IMG/VR virus record: IMGVR_UViG_3300046501_000460
Coordinates: 23,575 to 87,574 of that record
Direction: 5' to 3' (one strand)
Length of the DNA: 64,000 nt
Source of the DNA: a virus
Each line of letters opens with the position of its first letter. The stretch's first letter is position 1. The position numbers and the translations under genes are program-made. The notes below the pieces were generated by a model. That model searched no databases. It saw only the letters and a program-made list of their open reading frames with translations, and had not been told where the DNA came from. Below, in pieces: positions 22,197 to 30,165 of the stretch.

Positions 22197-23560
22197 CCGC
22201 GTACTACAACGAATTCAACCCCGCGGCGGCCGAGTGGCTGCGCAACCTGATCGCAGAAGGCCTGATCGCGCCGGGCGTGGTCGACGAAAGGAGCATTGCC
22301 GATGTCACACCCGGAGACCTTGCCGGACTTGACCAAGTACATTGGTTTGCCGGAATCGGAGGCTGGTCCCTCGCTCTCCGACTTGCAGGCGTCCCTGATA
22401 GCCGTCCAGTCTGGACGGGCAGCGCGCCTTGCCAGCCTTTCTCCTCGGCAGGCGCAGGCGGCGGGTTTGATGATGAGCGGCACCTGTGGCCCGCTCTCTT
22501 CCACCATGTCAGCGTCCGACGACCTGCAGAAATCTTTGGAGAGCAGGTTGCAAGCAAGCCTGTCGACCTGTGGATCGACGCTTTACAAGCTGACCTGGAA
22601 AGCGTGGGTTACGCCGTCGGGGCGGTTGCGTTCCCGTCTGCGGGCTGTGGCGCACCGCACATCCGAGACCGCTGCTACTGGGCTGGCCGGCTGGGTAACG
22701 CCGACGTCACGCGACTGGAAGGATTCGGGAGCGGACATTCGACCCCGCTCGGACAATGGCAAGGCTCGACTGGACCAGCTGCCACGCCAGGCGAACCTGT
22801 GTGGCTGGCCGACGCCGATCGCGAAGGAGGCCAAGGCGGGTCTGCACTGCTCGAATCAGGTGACGGTGAGCATGGCGGCCCAACTGGTTGCGGACGGTCC
22901 GGCCCGGTTGCTGGTTTCTGGCGAGACGCTGACTGGCTCAGTTGCCGGGACGGCAAGTGGCGGCCAGTTGAACCCATCCCACAGCAGATGGTTGATGGGC
23001 TACCCAAAAGCCTGGGACGATTGCGCTCCGAACAAACCCACGCGTTCGCGAAAGAGGTGATGGAGTATGCCGAGGCCTGCGAAATCGACGCCAGAGAAGC
23101 GCTGCACAATGTGTGGATGTCGCTTGCAGAGGAGACGCTTCGGCGAACGTCTGGAGGACTTTCAGGCGTTCATGAAGCGCCAGTTTTGCTCGCTTTCCTG
23201 CGCCAACTCGCGTACGAAGGGTGGGACGTCGCGCAGGGCTTACCAAGCCCAAGCCCGCAAACTCCGGAAGGAGGCCTGCGAGTGTTGTGGGAGCGTGAAG
23301 CTGCTGCACGTGCATCACATCAACGAGGACTGGTCGGACAATCGTCCGGAAAACACGCAGACGCTGTGCGTGTTTTGTCATCAGTTCTGGCACGCCACAC
23401 ACAGGCGTGCTGGGGTGAAGCCTTCGACCGCCATGCCTCCGATGCCGTTCCTCTCATCGGTGACGCAAGGTCTCGGGTGATTCGTCTGCACGGCTACGGC
23501 AACGCCATTAACCCGTACGCCGCGGCCGCCTTTCTCAAAGCATTTTACGGAGTAAACTGA
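22193..23560 (+). CDS. dcm: DNA C5-cytosine methyltransferase (overprinted)
   Basis: 455 aa. The catalytic motifs are intact and in order: motif I FAGIGGWS (residues 52-59, cofactor), motif IV PCQPFS with the nucleophilic Cys80, motif VI FGEQV (115-119; commonly ENV), motif VIII RDRCYW (158-163) and motif [15 protein letters not shown] near the C-terminus. It should methylate cytosine in DNA, probably to evade host restriction. The target-recognition region between VIII and X is unusual and coincides with two other ORFs in the +1 frame with their own ribosome binding sites. N-terminal residues 1-45 are an extension before motif I. Confidence 0.9.
   Translation: MTAYYNEFNPAAAEWLRNLIAEGLIAPGVVDERSIADVTPGDLAGLDQVHWFAGIGGWSLALRLAGVPDSRPVWTGSAPCQPFSSAGAGGGFDDERHLWPALFHHVSVRRPAEIFGEQVASKPVDLWIDALQADLESVGYAVGAVAFPSAGCGAPHIRDRCYWAGRLGNADVTRLEGFGSGHSTPLGQWQGSTGPAATPGEPVWLADADREGGQGGSALLESGDGEHGGPTGCGRSGPVAGFWRDADWLSCRDGKWRPVEPIPQQMVDGLPKSLGRLRSEQTHAFAKEVMEYAEACEIDAREALHNVWMSLAEETLRRTSGGLSGVHEAPVLLAFLRQLAYEGWDVAQGLPSPSPQTPEGGLRVLWEREAAARASHQRGLVGQSSGKHADAVRVLSSVLARHTQACWGEAFDRHASDAVPLIGDARSRVIRLHGYGNAINPYAAAAFLKAFYGVN
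22302..23060 (+). CDS. Nested protein inside the methyltransferase gene, alternate frame
   Basis: 252 aa from ATG 22302, with an optimal GAAAGGAG eight bases upstream, which is itself within methyltransferase codons. The protein has recognisable phage-family motifs: [61 protein letters not shown] and the ending [21 protein letters not shown]. Proteins with this WxTPxxxDWK...LNPxHSRWLMG layout are annotated variously in phages, often beside cytosine methyltransferases; function is not known to me. Good protein character in both frames indicates true dual coding. Confidence 0.8.
   Translation: MSHPETLPDLTKYIGLPESEAGPSLSDLQASLIAVQSGRAARLASLSPRQAQAAGLMMSGTCGPLSSTMSASDDLQKSLESRLQASLSTCGSTLYKLTWKAWVTPSGRLRSRLRAVAHRTSETAATGLAGWVTPTSRDWKDSGADIRPRSDNGKARLDQLPRQANLCGWPTPIAKEAKAGLHCSNQVTVSMAAQLVADGPARLLVSGETLTGSVAGTASGGQLNPSHSRWLMGYPKAWDDCAPNKPTRSRKR
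23067..23480 (+). CDS. Nested HNH endonuclease inside the methyltransferase gene
   Basis: 137 aa from ATG 23067 with GAGGTGATGG upstream, in the same alternate frame as the preceding nested gene and six bases after its stop. N-terminal zinc-ribbon-like [11 protein letters not shown] and CSLSCANSR, then a clear HNH core: [35 protein letters not shown]. The same bases encode the C-terminal third of the methyltransferase upstream of motif X. It could be a stand-alone nuclease partner or a selfish gene that settled in a permissive region. Confidence 0.8.
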   Translation: MPRPAKSTPEKRCTMCGCRLQRRRFGERLEDFQAFMKRQFCSLSCANSRTKGGTSRRAYQAQARKLRKEACECCGSVKLLHVHHINEDWSDNRPENTQTLCVFCHQFWHATHRRAGVKPSTAMPPMPFLSSVTQGLG

Positions 23561-23902
23561 ATGACCGCCGGAATCCTGGGCCCCTGTGCCCGCCGCGTTG
23601 TCCGCTGCACCCTGATCACGCCCGGCGGCCACGCCATCATCGGCGAGAACTGGTGCATGAACCCACAGCCCGCGTGCCCGCGCGCCGAGGGCGAAGGGTA
23701 CGAGAAGTGCCAGACGATCTGCCATCAGGTCGGCCACGCCGAGGAAGTCGCGGTGCTGCTGGCCGGGCCGTCAGCGGTCGGTGCCCACGCCTATGTCGAG
23801 AACCACACGTACGCCTGCCGCAACTGCCAGGAAGTCCTGTTTGCTGCCGGCGTCGCCGCGCTGACGATCGGCGCGCCACCTGATCGGAGGGAAGATGTTT
23901 GA
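23561..23902 (+). CDS. Cytidine/deoxycytidylate deaminase-like protein
   Basis: 113 aa, starting directly after the methyltransferase stop. Two deaminase-fold zinc motifs are visible: H-A-E (VGHAEEVAVLLAG) and C-x-x-C (YACRNCQEVLF), with N-terminal GGHAIIGENWCMNP and a Cys pair (CPRAEGEGYEKCQTIC) before them. In the CDA superfamily these bind catalytic zinc and deaminate cytosine nucleotides. The usual P before CxxC is absent (YACRNC), so activity is uncertain. With ThyA and MazG-like proteins downstream it fits a pyrimidine pool role, and it sits next to a cytosine methyltransferase. Confidence 0.6.
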   Translation: MTAGILGPCARRVVRCTLITPGGHAIIGENWCMNPQPACPRAEGEGYEKCQTICHQVGHAEEVAVLLAGPSAVGAHAYVENHTYACRNCQEVLFAAGVAALTIGAPPDRREDV

Positions 23903-24119
23903 CAACGAAATTTTCAACGCAGGCCTGCACCATGTGGTTGCGGGTCTGCCGGGCGCGCTGTTGCTGTGGATCGGCGTCTGGATGGGGCGCCGCTCGCGCG
24001 ACATCGAAGTCCACGGCTACAGGCTGACGAACAGGTTCCTCGAGAACCTCGCGGTCATGAACGCGAAGATCGCGGACAAGGCACTTGCCGAGATCAGCAA
24101 GTCGCGGAAGGATACTTGA
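23895..24119 (+). CDS. Small membrane protein with basic cytoplasmic tail
   Basis: 74 aa, with GGAGGGAAG upstream. Residues about 11-31 are hydrophobic (HHVVAGLPGALLLWIGVWMG), followed by RRSR and a helical tail (LENLAVMNAKIADKALAEI). A single-span membrane protein with the tail inside is likely. Function unknown. Confidence 0.65.
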   Translation: MFDNEIFNAGLHHVVAGLPGALLLWIGVWMGRRSRDIEVHGYRLTNRFLENLAVMNAKIADKALAEISKSRKDT

Positions 24120-24553
24120 TGCCCTCGACCCCTGACTTCAACGTCGCCCGGGATCTCGAAAAAGTGCGCGCCTTAACGGCGCGCATTTCGTATCCCCACT
24201 GGATGCATCGGCCCGGGACCTGGACGTGGACGCGCCCCGACGGCATGTCGCAGGGCTTCTCGTCGATGATCTACACCCAGCCTGGCCTGTGCAATCTGCT
24301 GTGGCTGGCGATGGATCTGGACCGGCCGCCCGAGGCGTACAACGCGCTGGCCAACCCGCTGTACATGCTGCTGGTGGTCAATCGCGATGCGAAGCTGCGC
24401 GGCGAGCCGCTGACGGATATGGCGGCCCTGCTGACGCTGCGCCAATTCCACGACCTGCTGCCGGAATCGACAGCGGCCGTGAACCCGGTCGAGCACGCCT
24501 ACCCGCTGCTACGACTGCTTGCGGAAAGGAGGCTCGATCATGCTCACCCTTGA
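24119..24553 (+). CDS. Hypothetical protein
   Basis: 144 aa from ATG 24119 (overlapping the previous stop by one base). Helical, with WMHRPGTWTWTRPDGMSQGF and LCNLLWLAMDLDRPPEAYNA; also RQFHDLLPESTAAVNPVEHA. No known family. Its 3' end overlaps by 14 bases the HNH gene start, whose ribosome binding site (GGAAAGGAGG) lies in its last codons; originally that site may have served the helicase gene. Confidence 0.65.
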   Translation: MPSTPDFNVARDLEKVRALTARISYPHWMHRPGTWTWTRPDGMSQGFSSMIYTQPGLCNLLWLAMDLDRPPEAYNALANPLYMLLVVNRDAKLRGEPLTDMAALLTLRQFHDLLPESTAAVNPVEHAYPLLRLLAERRLDHAHP

Positions 24554-24559
24554 GCAGGC
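24540..24559 (+). repeat. 20-bp direct repeat, copy 1 (HNH gene start)
   Basis: ATGCTCACCCTTGAGCAGGC, matching the first 20 bases of the helicase gene at 25135-25154 except for one base. It brackets the HNH gene. Confidence 0.85.
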
Positions 24560-25148
24560 GCAGGCTGCTGGACTGCGGCGTTTCTTTACGGGTCAGCCCT
24601 GCCGTAATGGCCACGCCGCAGAGCGATATGTCGCTGGCGGCGCATGCGTGCAGTGTGCAGCGGTTCGAATGGCGAAAGCGTCAAAAAAGTGGAAGGACGC
24701 ACATCGAGAGTTGATGCGCCAGGCCAGCAAATCATGGAGGGGTTCCAATGCAGATAAGGTGAGGGCGACCAACGCTGCCTGGGCCGCTGCGAATCCGACC
24801 CTGAAAGCCGAGATGCACAGGGCCTGGCGAGAAGCTAACCCGGAGTATCACCGTCGATACTCTGCCGCACGCCGTCAAAAGCAGTCCGAGGATCAGCTGT
24901 CACGAGGCATCGTGGAGAGACTGTGGCAGCTCCAAGCTGGCCGCTGCGCCTGCCCCTGCCGGCAGCACCTGCTGCGGAATGATTTTCACATTGACCATAT
25001 CGTCGCGCTCTCCCGTGGCGGGCGGAACATCGACAGCAACGTGCAATTGCTAACTCCGGAATGCAACCTGAAGAAGTACAACAAGGACAATTCGGAATTT
25101 TTCGTTGAGCAGGCTGCGAGATTCGGAGGGCGGCATGCTCACACTTGA
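24540..25148 (+). CDS. HNH homing-type endonuclease inserted before the helicase
   Basis: 202 aa from ATG 24540 (GGAAAGGAGG upstream). N-terminal zinc ribbon: FTGQPCRNGHAAERYVAGGA with C-x-x-C following (CVQCAAVRM); a basic helical linker; then a C-terminal HNH domain (CACPCRQHL, HIDHIVALSRGGRNIDSNV, LLTPECNLKKYNKD). The first 20 bases of the gene repeat the first 20 bases of the helicase gene (25135) with one mismatch, so it seems to have inserted at that start codon and taken over its translation signals. Its N-terminal ribbon resembles that of the HNH protein at 46563-47360. Confidence 0.88.
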   Translation: MLTLEQAQAAGLRRFFTGQPCRNGHAAERYVAGGACVQCAAVRMAKASKKWKDAHRELMRQASKSWRGSNADKVRATNAAWAAANPTLKAEMHRAWREANPEYHRRYSAARRQKQSEDQLSRGIVERLWQLQAGRCACPCRQHLLRNDFHIDHIVALSRGGRNIDSNVQLLTPECNLKKYNKDNSEFFVEQAARFGGRHAHT

Positions 25149-25154
25149 GCAGGC
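25135..25154 (+). repeat. 20-bp direct repeat, copy 2 (helicase gene start)
   Basis: ATGCTCACACTTGAGCAGGC, one mismatch from 24540-24559. The repeat includes the start codon and first codons (MLTLEQA) of both genes. Confidence 0.85.
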
Positions 25155-26583
25155 TATCGAGAGGTACCCGCTGCCGCACCCGCTGGGTGGCACGATGGTG
25201 CTGGAGGAGCTTCAAAAGCAGGACATCGTGCGCGCCGCCATGTGGCGCCGCGCGCTGCTCGATCTGCCTGTCGGCTATGGCAAGACGGTGATCGGCACCT
25301 GCATCTCACTGATGTTGCAGCCGGACGTCACTGTCGTGCTGGTGCCGCCGATCCTGATCGCGCAATGGGTCGCATGGCTCAACAGCATCCCGGGCGCCGG
25401 CACGGCTATCGCGTACAACGGCTCGCCGAAGGCGCGCGCGGCGATGCCAGTGGCAAGCGTGCGTTGGATCGTGACGTCATATCAGGTATTCAATAACGAC
25501 ATCGCGCGCCTGACGAAGGATCTGGCGCACCACGCAGTGATGCTGATGGTCGACGAGGTGCAGGCCCTGAAGGGCCGCGGCGTGCTCTTCAAGAACGTGC
25601 GGACGTTCACGGCCGGCGGCCGCGACCTGATCATGATGTCGGGCACGATCATGAGCAAGCCGGGTGATGGCTACGCGTACGTCAAGCTGAACACGCCGGA
25701 CGTCTACGCCAGCTACACCCAGTTCGAGAACATCCACGTCGAGAAGCGCGACCCGATGTTCAACCAGCCAACCGCCTGGCACAACCTCGATCTGCTGCAG
25801 ACGAACCTGAGCATGCGGCGCGTGCGCCGCACGAAGGAGGAAGTGCACAGCGCGCTGCCCAAGGCAAACTACATCCCGATCTACTACGACCTGTCGAAGG
25901 AGCACATGGCGCTGTACAAGCGCCTGATGAAGGAGCAGCTGCTGCTGCTCGACGACGGAAGCAAGATCGATGCCACGACGGCCACGCGGCTGTACCACGC
26001 CGCGCAGCAGATCGTGCTGGACTTCGGCCACTTCGCCGGTGACCCTGACAAGCGCAGCGCGATCTTCGACCTGGTCGACGGCATCGCCGCCGAGATCAAT
26101 CTCGGCGGCGAAATCATGATCGACAACGAGACGAGGCCGGCCAGCAAGCTGATCCTGTGGACCGCGCACCGCAGCGTGACGCGCCTGATCGGCGAGCACA
26201 TGTCGGCCCGGCTTGCACCACTTGGGAAGCGCGCGGTGATGGCGTATTCCGAGGTGGACTCGAAGAAGTCGGTGCGCGAGTTCATGAAGGACCCGAACAC
26301 GGTCAACCTGACAGCCCAGCCGGGCAGCGCGGGCGTCGGGCTGAACCCCCAGTACCTGTGCTGGGAATGCGCCTTCGTACAGATCCCGACGACCACGATC
26401 CCGTTCATCCAGGCATCTGGCCGGATCGACCGCAAGGGCCAGCGTTACAACCCGAACATCAGGTTGCTGGTCGCGCGCGGTACGATCCAGGAACAGCTGT
26501 TGAAGAACCTTTTCGACAATGACGACCTCGTGAACCGGGCGTCCGGGTCGAAAGCCGGGATCAGAAATTTGATTTTCCCGTAG
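25135..26583 (+). CDS. SNF2-type DNA helicase/ATPase
   Basis: 482 aa from ATG 25135 (GGAGGG upstream); the in-frame ATG at 25105 lies inside the HNH gene. Superfamily 2 motifs: Walker A PVGYGKT near residue 57, motif Ia VLVPPILIAQW, Walker B VDEVQ near residue 138 (an unusual DEVQ in place of DEAH), motif III MMSGTIM, and motif VI QASGRIDRKGQ near the C-terminus. Phage proteins of this type use ATP to translocate on dsDNA and are placed in replication or recombination modules. Size is typical. Confidence 0.9.
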   Translation: MLTLEQAIERYPLPHPLGGTMVLEELQKQDIVRAAMWRRALLDLPVGYGKTVIGTCISLMLQPDVTVVLVPPILIAQWVAWLNSIPGAGTAIAYNGSPKARAAMPVASVRWIVTSYQVFNNDIARLTKDLAHHAVMLMVDEVQALKGRGVLFKNVRTFTAGGRDLIMMSGTIMSKPGDGYAYVKLNTPDVYASYTQFENIHVEKRDPMFNQPTAWHNLDLLQTNLSMRRVRRTKEEVHSALPKANYIPIYYDLSKEHMALYKRLMKEQLLLLDDGSKIDATTATRLYHAAQQIVLDFGHFAGDPDKRSAIFDLVDGIAAEINLGGEIMIDNETRPASKLILWTAHRSVTRLIGEHMSARLAPLGKRAVMAYSEVDSKKSVREFMKDPNTVNLTAQPGSAGVGLNPQYLCWECAFVQIPTTTIPFIQASGRIDRKGQRYNPNIRLLVARGTIQEQLLKNLFDNDDLVNRASGSKAGIRNLIFP

Positions 26584-26641
26584 GAAATAGCTGTAGAATT
26601 CCCGCTTCATGTCGTATCACCACCGTATAAGGAATTGCAAC

Positions 26642-27124
26642 ATGGATAACCCATCCACAGCGCGGGCGCACAAGCTCGCGCTGCAGGCCAAGTGGCTCAA
26701 CCAGCGCATGGTCGACAACGACCGCTGGACGCTGGACATGCCCAGCCCGCGCGTGGTCAAGGTGAGCGACCGGAAGACCTTCATTGCCTGGCGCAGGGAC
26801 GCTGCCGGCAAGGTGGAGGTCGTTGATATGTTGCGTGTTAACGACGTCGAGATTTCGTTTACCCGCGGCATCACTGTCAAGTTCAGCGCTGGCGCCACTT
26901 CCAACACCATCTGCATCACCGCGCACCCGCGCGAGATCGTCCCGGGCGTCTTCGCCTGGATCCCACCGCACGCCGAGCTCCGCTACGGCCCGCACAATCC
27001 CGAGGACGCGACGTCGCGCTGGCGCCTCACCTTGCCGATGCTCGTTCGGCAGATGACCACCAGTTCGACTGTCCTGTCGACGCTCAAGGAATTTCAGGAC
27101 CTCCACCCCAACATTAGCCTGTGA
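26642..27124 (+). CDS. Hypothetical protein before the primase
   Basis: 160 aa from ATG 26642, preceded by ATAAGGA; the ATG at 26609 would add eleven residues without a ribosome binding site. Features: helical N-terminus (ARAHKLALQAKWLNQRMVDN), strand-rich centre (RVVKVSDRKTFIAWRR, EISFTRGITVKFSAGA, NTICITAHPREIVPGVF). It directly precedes the primase-helicase. The family is not recognised; a replication accessory role is only inferred from position. Confidence 0.65.
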   Translation: MDNPSTARAHKLALQAKWLNQRMVDNDRWTLDMPSPRVVKVSDRKTFIAWRRDAAGKVEVVDMLRVNDVEISFTRGITVKFSAGATSNTICITAHPREIVPGVFAWIPPHAELRYGPHNPEDATSRWRLTLPMLVRQMTTSSTVLSTLKEFQDLHPNISL

Positions 27125-27131
27125 GGCCCGC

Positions 27132-30071
27132 ATGAGCGCATTCCACTACTACCAGATCAAGGGTGGCGAAGAGGCATGGCAGGCCGTGCCGGTATCCCAC
27201 CGCGACCAGATTCTGCAGGACGTGCGCCCGGTCTTCATGACCGTGCTGTCCGTCTCCAAGCTGGTTGACGAATTGTCCTACGAGGAGAAGCTGAAGCTGG
27301 CGTACGCCGGCCCGTTCTATTCCGATTTCGACTCGGAAGACGAGACGCTCGTGATCGTCAAGGTCAATGAATACCTCGACAAGCTCGAAGGCCTGGGCGT
27401 CGACCTCGAGATGTGTCGCCTGTTCGCCACCGGCGGGCGCGGCTTTCACATCGAGGTGCCGCCCGAGGTCTTCATGGAGAAGGTGCCCAAGGGCGGCGTC
27501 GTCGGTCTGCCGTCGGTCTATCGCGAGATGGCGCTGGCGCTGGCCGTCGACACCCTCGACCTGAAGATCTATTCGACCGGGCGCGGCCGCATGTGGCGCA
27601 CGCCCAACGTCAAGCGTCAGAACGGCCGCTACAAGGTACCCATCACGGTCGCCGAGATGCGGGAGATGACCCCCGAACTTGCGATCCTTCTGTCGTCGCA
27701 ACCGCGCGAGAGCGTGCCGGTCAAGTCGCCGGCCTTCTGCGTCAAGCTGTCGATCGAATTCTCCAAGGCGTCCCAGAAGGTCGAGGATCTGCTGAAGAAG
27801 CGCGCGCGCTTCAAGCCGGATCCGGCGATGCGTGAACGTGCGTCGGCCGAGTCGGTGCACTTCATGATGGCCGGCCTGGGCATCAAGGAGTCCGCCGGCT
27901 TTCAGGAGATCGCCACGCAGCTGGCCATCGCCGCGGTGACCGCGGGCCTGAACGAGGACCGCTTCATCGTCGAGTGCGAGGGGCTGATCAACAACCACAA
28001 GGGCGATAGCAGCCGCTACGGCTCGCCGGCGAAGCGCACCGAAGAGCTGCGCCGCATGCACCGCTACATGGACGGTAACGCCTGCTACGAATTCTCGGTC
28101 GGCGCAATCAAGACGCTGCTGAATCATGCCGCGCCCGATCTCGACGGCATTGCCGTCACGAAGGAAGAAGTCCTCGAAGAGATCGAGAGCGCGGCCCAGC
28201 AGACCGAGGACGAAGCGGAGCTGCAGGACGAGTATGCGGACGTGGCCAAGGGCGTGACGCTGTCGAAATACGGCGTCTACATGGACGGCGAGTTCGGCAA
28301 GAAGCGGATCTGCGCGGTGTCGTTCGACGCGGCCTCGATTCTCATGTCGAGCGAGACGGACCAGATCATCGGCTACGACGCCACGGTGCTGGTCAACGGC
28401 AAGTCGGTGGGCAACGTCACGCTGGAGGTCGACATGTTCAGCGGGCTGGTGCCTTTCAACCGGTTCGTGGCGAAATACGGGCACGCCTTTCAGGGCAATG
28501 ACGCCCAGGTAAGGACGGTAATGATGCGTTTTGTAGAGCAGGCAAAGAAGAAGGGCAACATCAGCTACATCGTGACGCGCGAGGGTCTCGACATCGTCAA
28601 CATCCCGAACCACCCGGACCCGGCGCTGCATGAGCCGTTCATGGTGTGGGCGGACAACCACGGCGTCCGCCTGGAACCGCGCGTGGCCGACCTTGGGCTG
28701 AAGATCAAGTTCGCCGGCTACCCGGACCCGCGCGGGATGTTCAAGACCGACATCTCGAACGCGCCTGCGCTGGCCCAGTGGCTGGCCGAGCCAGGCAACA
28801 AGGCGCTGCTGGCCGACACCTTGGGCAACCTGCTGGCGTGCCAGCGGCCTGAGGTGCTGGGCAAGGTGTTGGGCTGGTACACGGCCTGCTTCTGGAAGCA
28901 GCTGTTCCAGAAGCACTACGGCAAGTTCCCGCTGCTGCACGTGAATGGGCCGGCCGGCATGGGCAAGACCGAGATGCAGATCGGCATCTCGAACCTGTTC
29001 TACTGGCGCGGCGAGCCGCGGCCGCTGTCGCCCGGGTCGACCAACTTCGCGCTGCTGCAGCACCTGATGGCGTCGTCGTCGATCCCGCTGATACTTGACG
29101 AGTACAAGCCGCACGTGATGCTCAAGCAGCGCGTCGACCAGCTCAAGGGTCTGTTCCGCGATGCCTACAACCAGCGTGACCAGGCGCGTGGTGGCGGCTC
29201 GCGCGAGAGCGACGACTACCGTGTGCTGCAGTTCTCGCAGATGGCCGCGCCGATGGCGTTCATCGCCGAGGCGGCCGAGGAAGAGGCGGCCGTCATGGAG
29301 CGCGTCGTGCTGGTCACGCTGGCGCGTCCGGCGCAGAGCCAGGGCCTGAAGAACCACGCGCACTGGCAGGCGTTCTGGCGCAATCGTCATCTGCTGGGGA
29401 TTCTCGGGCAATACCTCGCCATGAGTGTTTTGGAGGAGGCAAATGCTGAAAAGTTCACGGCCGAGTTCGACGATCTGTACAAGGAAGCCAAGGATCGCTT
29501 CATGCTGTCCGAGGCCGACTTGAGTGGCAACCTGAGCGAGGAGGAGTTGAAGGACAAGCAGAACACGAAGGAGCGCCCGGTGTTCAACCACTCGGTCGCG
29601 CGCTTCGGGTTCCGCCAGCTGCGGCGCCTGATCAACGATGCCGTCGGCACCCAGTTCGACGACCGCATGGCCGAGATGGAAGAAGGCGTCTTCGCCCGCC
29701 TGCACGATCTGCACGCGGCGACCACGCCGGAATACGTCAAGGTGCTGTCCGAGATCTCCAGCATGAGCCACCACATCGAGGTCGACCGGCCCGACGCGGT
29801 GCGCAAAAACCACGAGTACGCGTTCTCGCGCATCGGTGGGCGGGACTGTATCGAGATCGCGATCCGGCCGGCGTACCATCGCTACCGCATGCACTGCCGG
29901 TCCACCGGGCTGGAGGCGCTGTTCGGCGGCTTCGAGAGCTTCGCGCACTCGATCCAGGATTGCTCGGCCTTCATCAAGCGCGGTACCGGCGAGGTGCTGC
30001 AGATGCCGGGCGTCTACACGTTCGACCTGCACGAGCTTGCGCGGATGGGGGTTGATACCTTCAAGAATTAA
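27132..30071 (+). CDS. AEP-type primase fused to AAA+ helicase-like domain
   Basis: 979 aa. Residues 60-110 show archaeo-eukaryotic primase features: DFDSED (65-70) for the metal-binding acids and GGRGFHIEVP (101-110) for the S/G-x-H nucleotide site. A middle region (about 230-400) resembles the helical PriCT-like linker. The C-terminal half has Walker A GPAGMGKTEM near residue 607, then IPLILDEYKP (Walker B), and RVVLVTLARPAQS (arginine-finger-like). Such fused primase-helicases unwind DNA and lay primers for the phage polymerase. It is the largest protein of the early replication module. Confidence 0.85.
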   Translation: MSAFHYYQIKGGEEAWQAVPVSHRDQILQDVRPVFMTVLSVSKLVDELSYEEKLKLAYAGPFYSDFDSEDETLVIVKVNEYLDKLEGLGVDLEMCRLFATGGRGFHIEVPPEVFMEKVPKGGVVGLPSVYREMALALAVDTLDLKIYSTGRGRMWRTPNVKRQNGRYKVPITVAEMREMTPELAILLSSQPRESVPVKSPAFCVKLSIEFSKASQKVEDLLKKRARFKPDPAMRERASAESVHFMMAGLGIKESAGFQEIATQLAIAAVTAGLNEDRFIVECEGLINNHKGDSSRYGSPAKRTEELRRMHRYMDGNACYEFSVGAIKTLLNHAAPDLDGIAVTKEEVLEEIESAAQQTEDEAELQDEYADVAKGVTLSKYGVYMDGEFGKKRICAVSFDAASILMSSETDQIIGYDATVLVNGKSVGNVTLEVDMFSGLVPFNRFVAKYGHAFQGNDAQVRTVMMRFVEQAKKKGNISYIVTREGLDIVNIPNHPDPALHEPFMVWADNHGVRLEPRVADLGLKIKFAGYPDPRGMFKTDISNAPALAQWLAEPGNKALLADTLGNLLACQRPEVLGKVLGWYTACFWKQLFQKHYGKFPLLHVNGPAGMGKTEMQIGISNLFYWRGEPRPLSPGSTNFALLQHLMASSSIPLILDEYKPHVMLKQRVDQLKGLFRDAYNQRDQARGGGSRESDDYRVLQFSQMAAPMAFIAEAAEEEAAVMERVVLVTLARPAQSQGLKNHAHWQAFWRNRHLLGILGQYLAMSVLEEANAEKFTAEFDDLYKEAKDRFMLSEADLSGNLSEEELKDKQNTKERPVFNHSVARFGFRQLRRLINDAVGTQFDDRMAEMEEGVFARLHDLHAATTPEYVKVLSEISSMSHHIEVDRPDAVRKNHEYAFSRIGGRDCIEIAIRPAYHRYRMHCRSTGLEALFGGFESFAHSIQDCSAFIKRGTGEVLQMPGVYTFDLHELARMGVDTFKN

Positions 30072-30100
30072 TTGACACAGGTAAAGAAGTTTGCCATACT
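30072..30100 (+). promoter_or_regulatory. Sigma70-type promoter before the ssDNA-binding-like gene
   Basis: TTGACA (30072-30077), exact -35 consensus; 17 bases; CATACT (30095-30100), four of six matches to TATAAT. It starts immediately after the primase stop and precedes a gene that ends in a strong terminator, so a separate abundant transcript is likely. The string AGTTTGCC precedes the -10, as at 20976-21005. Confidence 0.7.
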
Positions 30101-30165
30101 GAATTTTCCCCAAGCCGGGCGGGGATCCATGCCCCGGCAATCCGATGATGATAGAGGTAATGAAA

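Noticed and set aside
27114-30140. 1008-residue open frame opposite the primase-helicase
   Set aside because: It mirrors the plus-strand codon pattern; the plus frame has clear AEP and Walker motifs.
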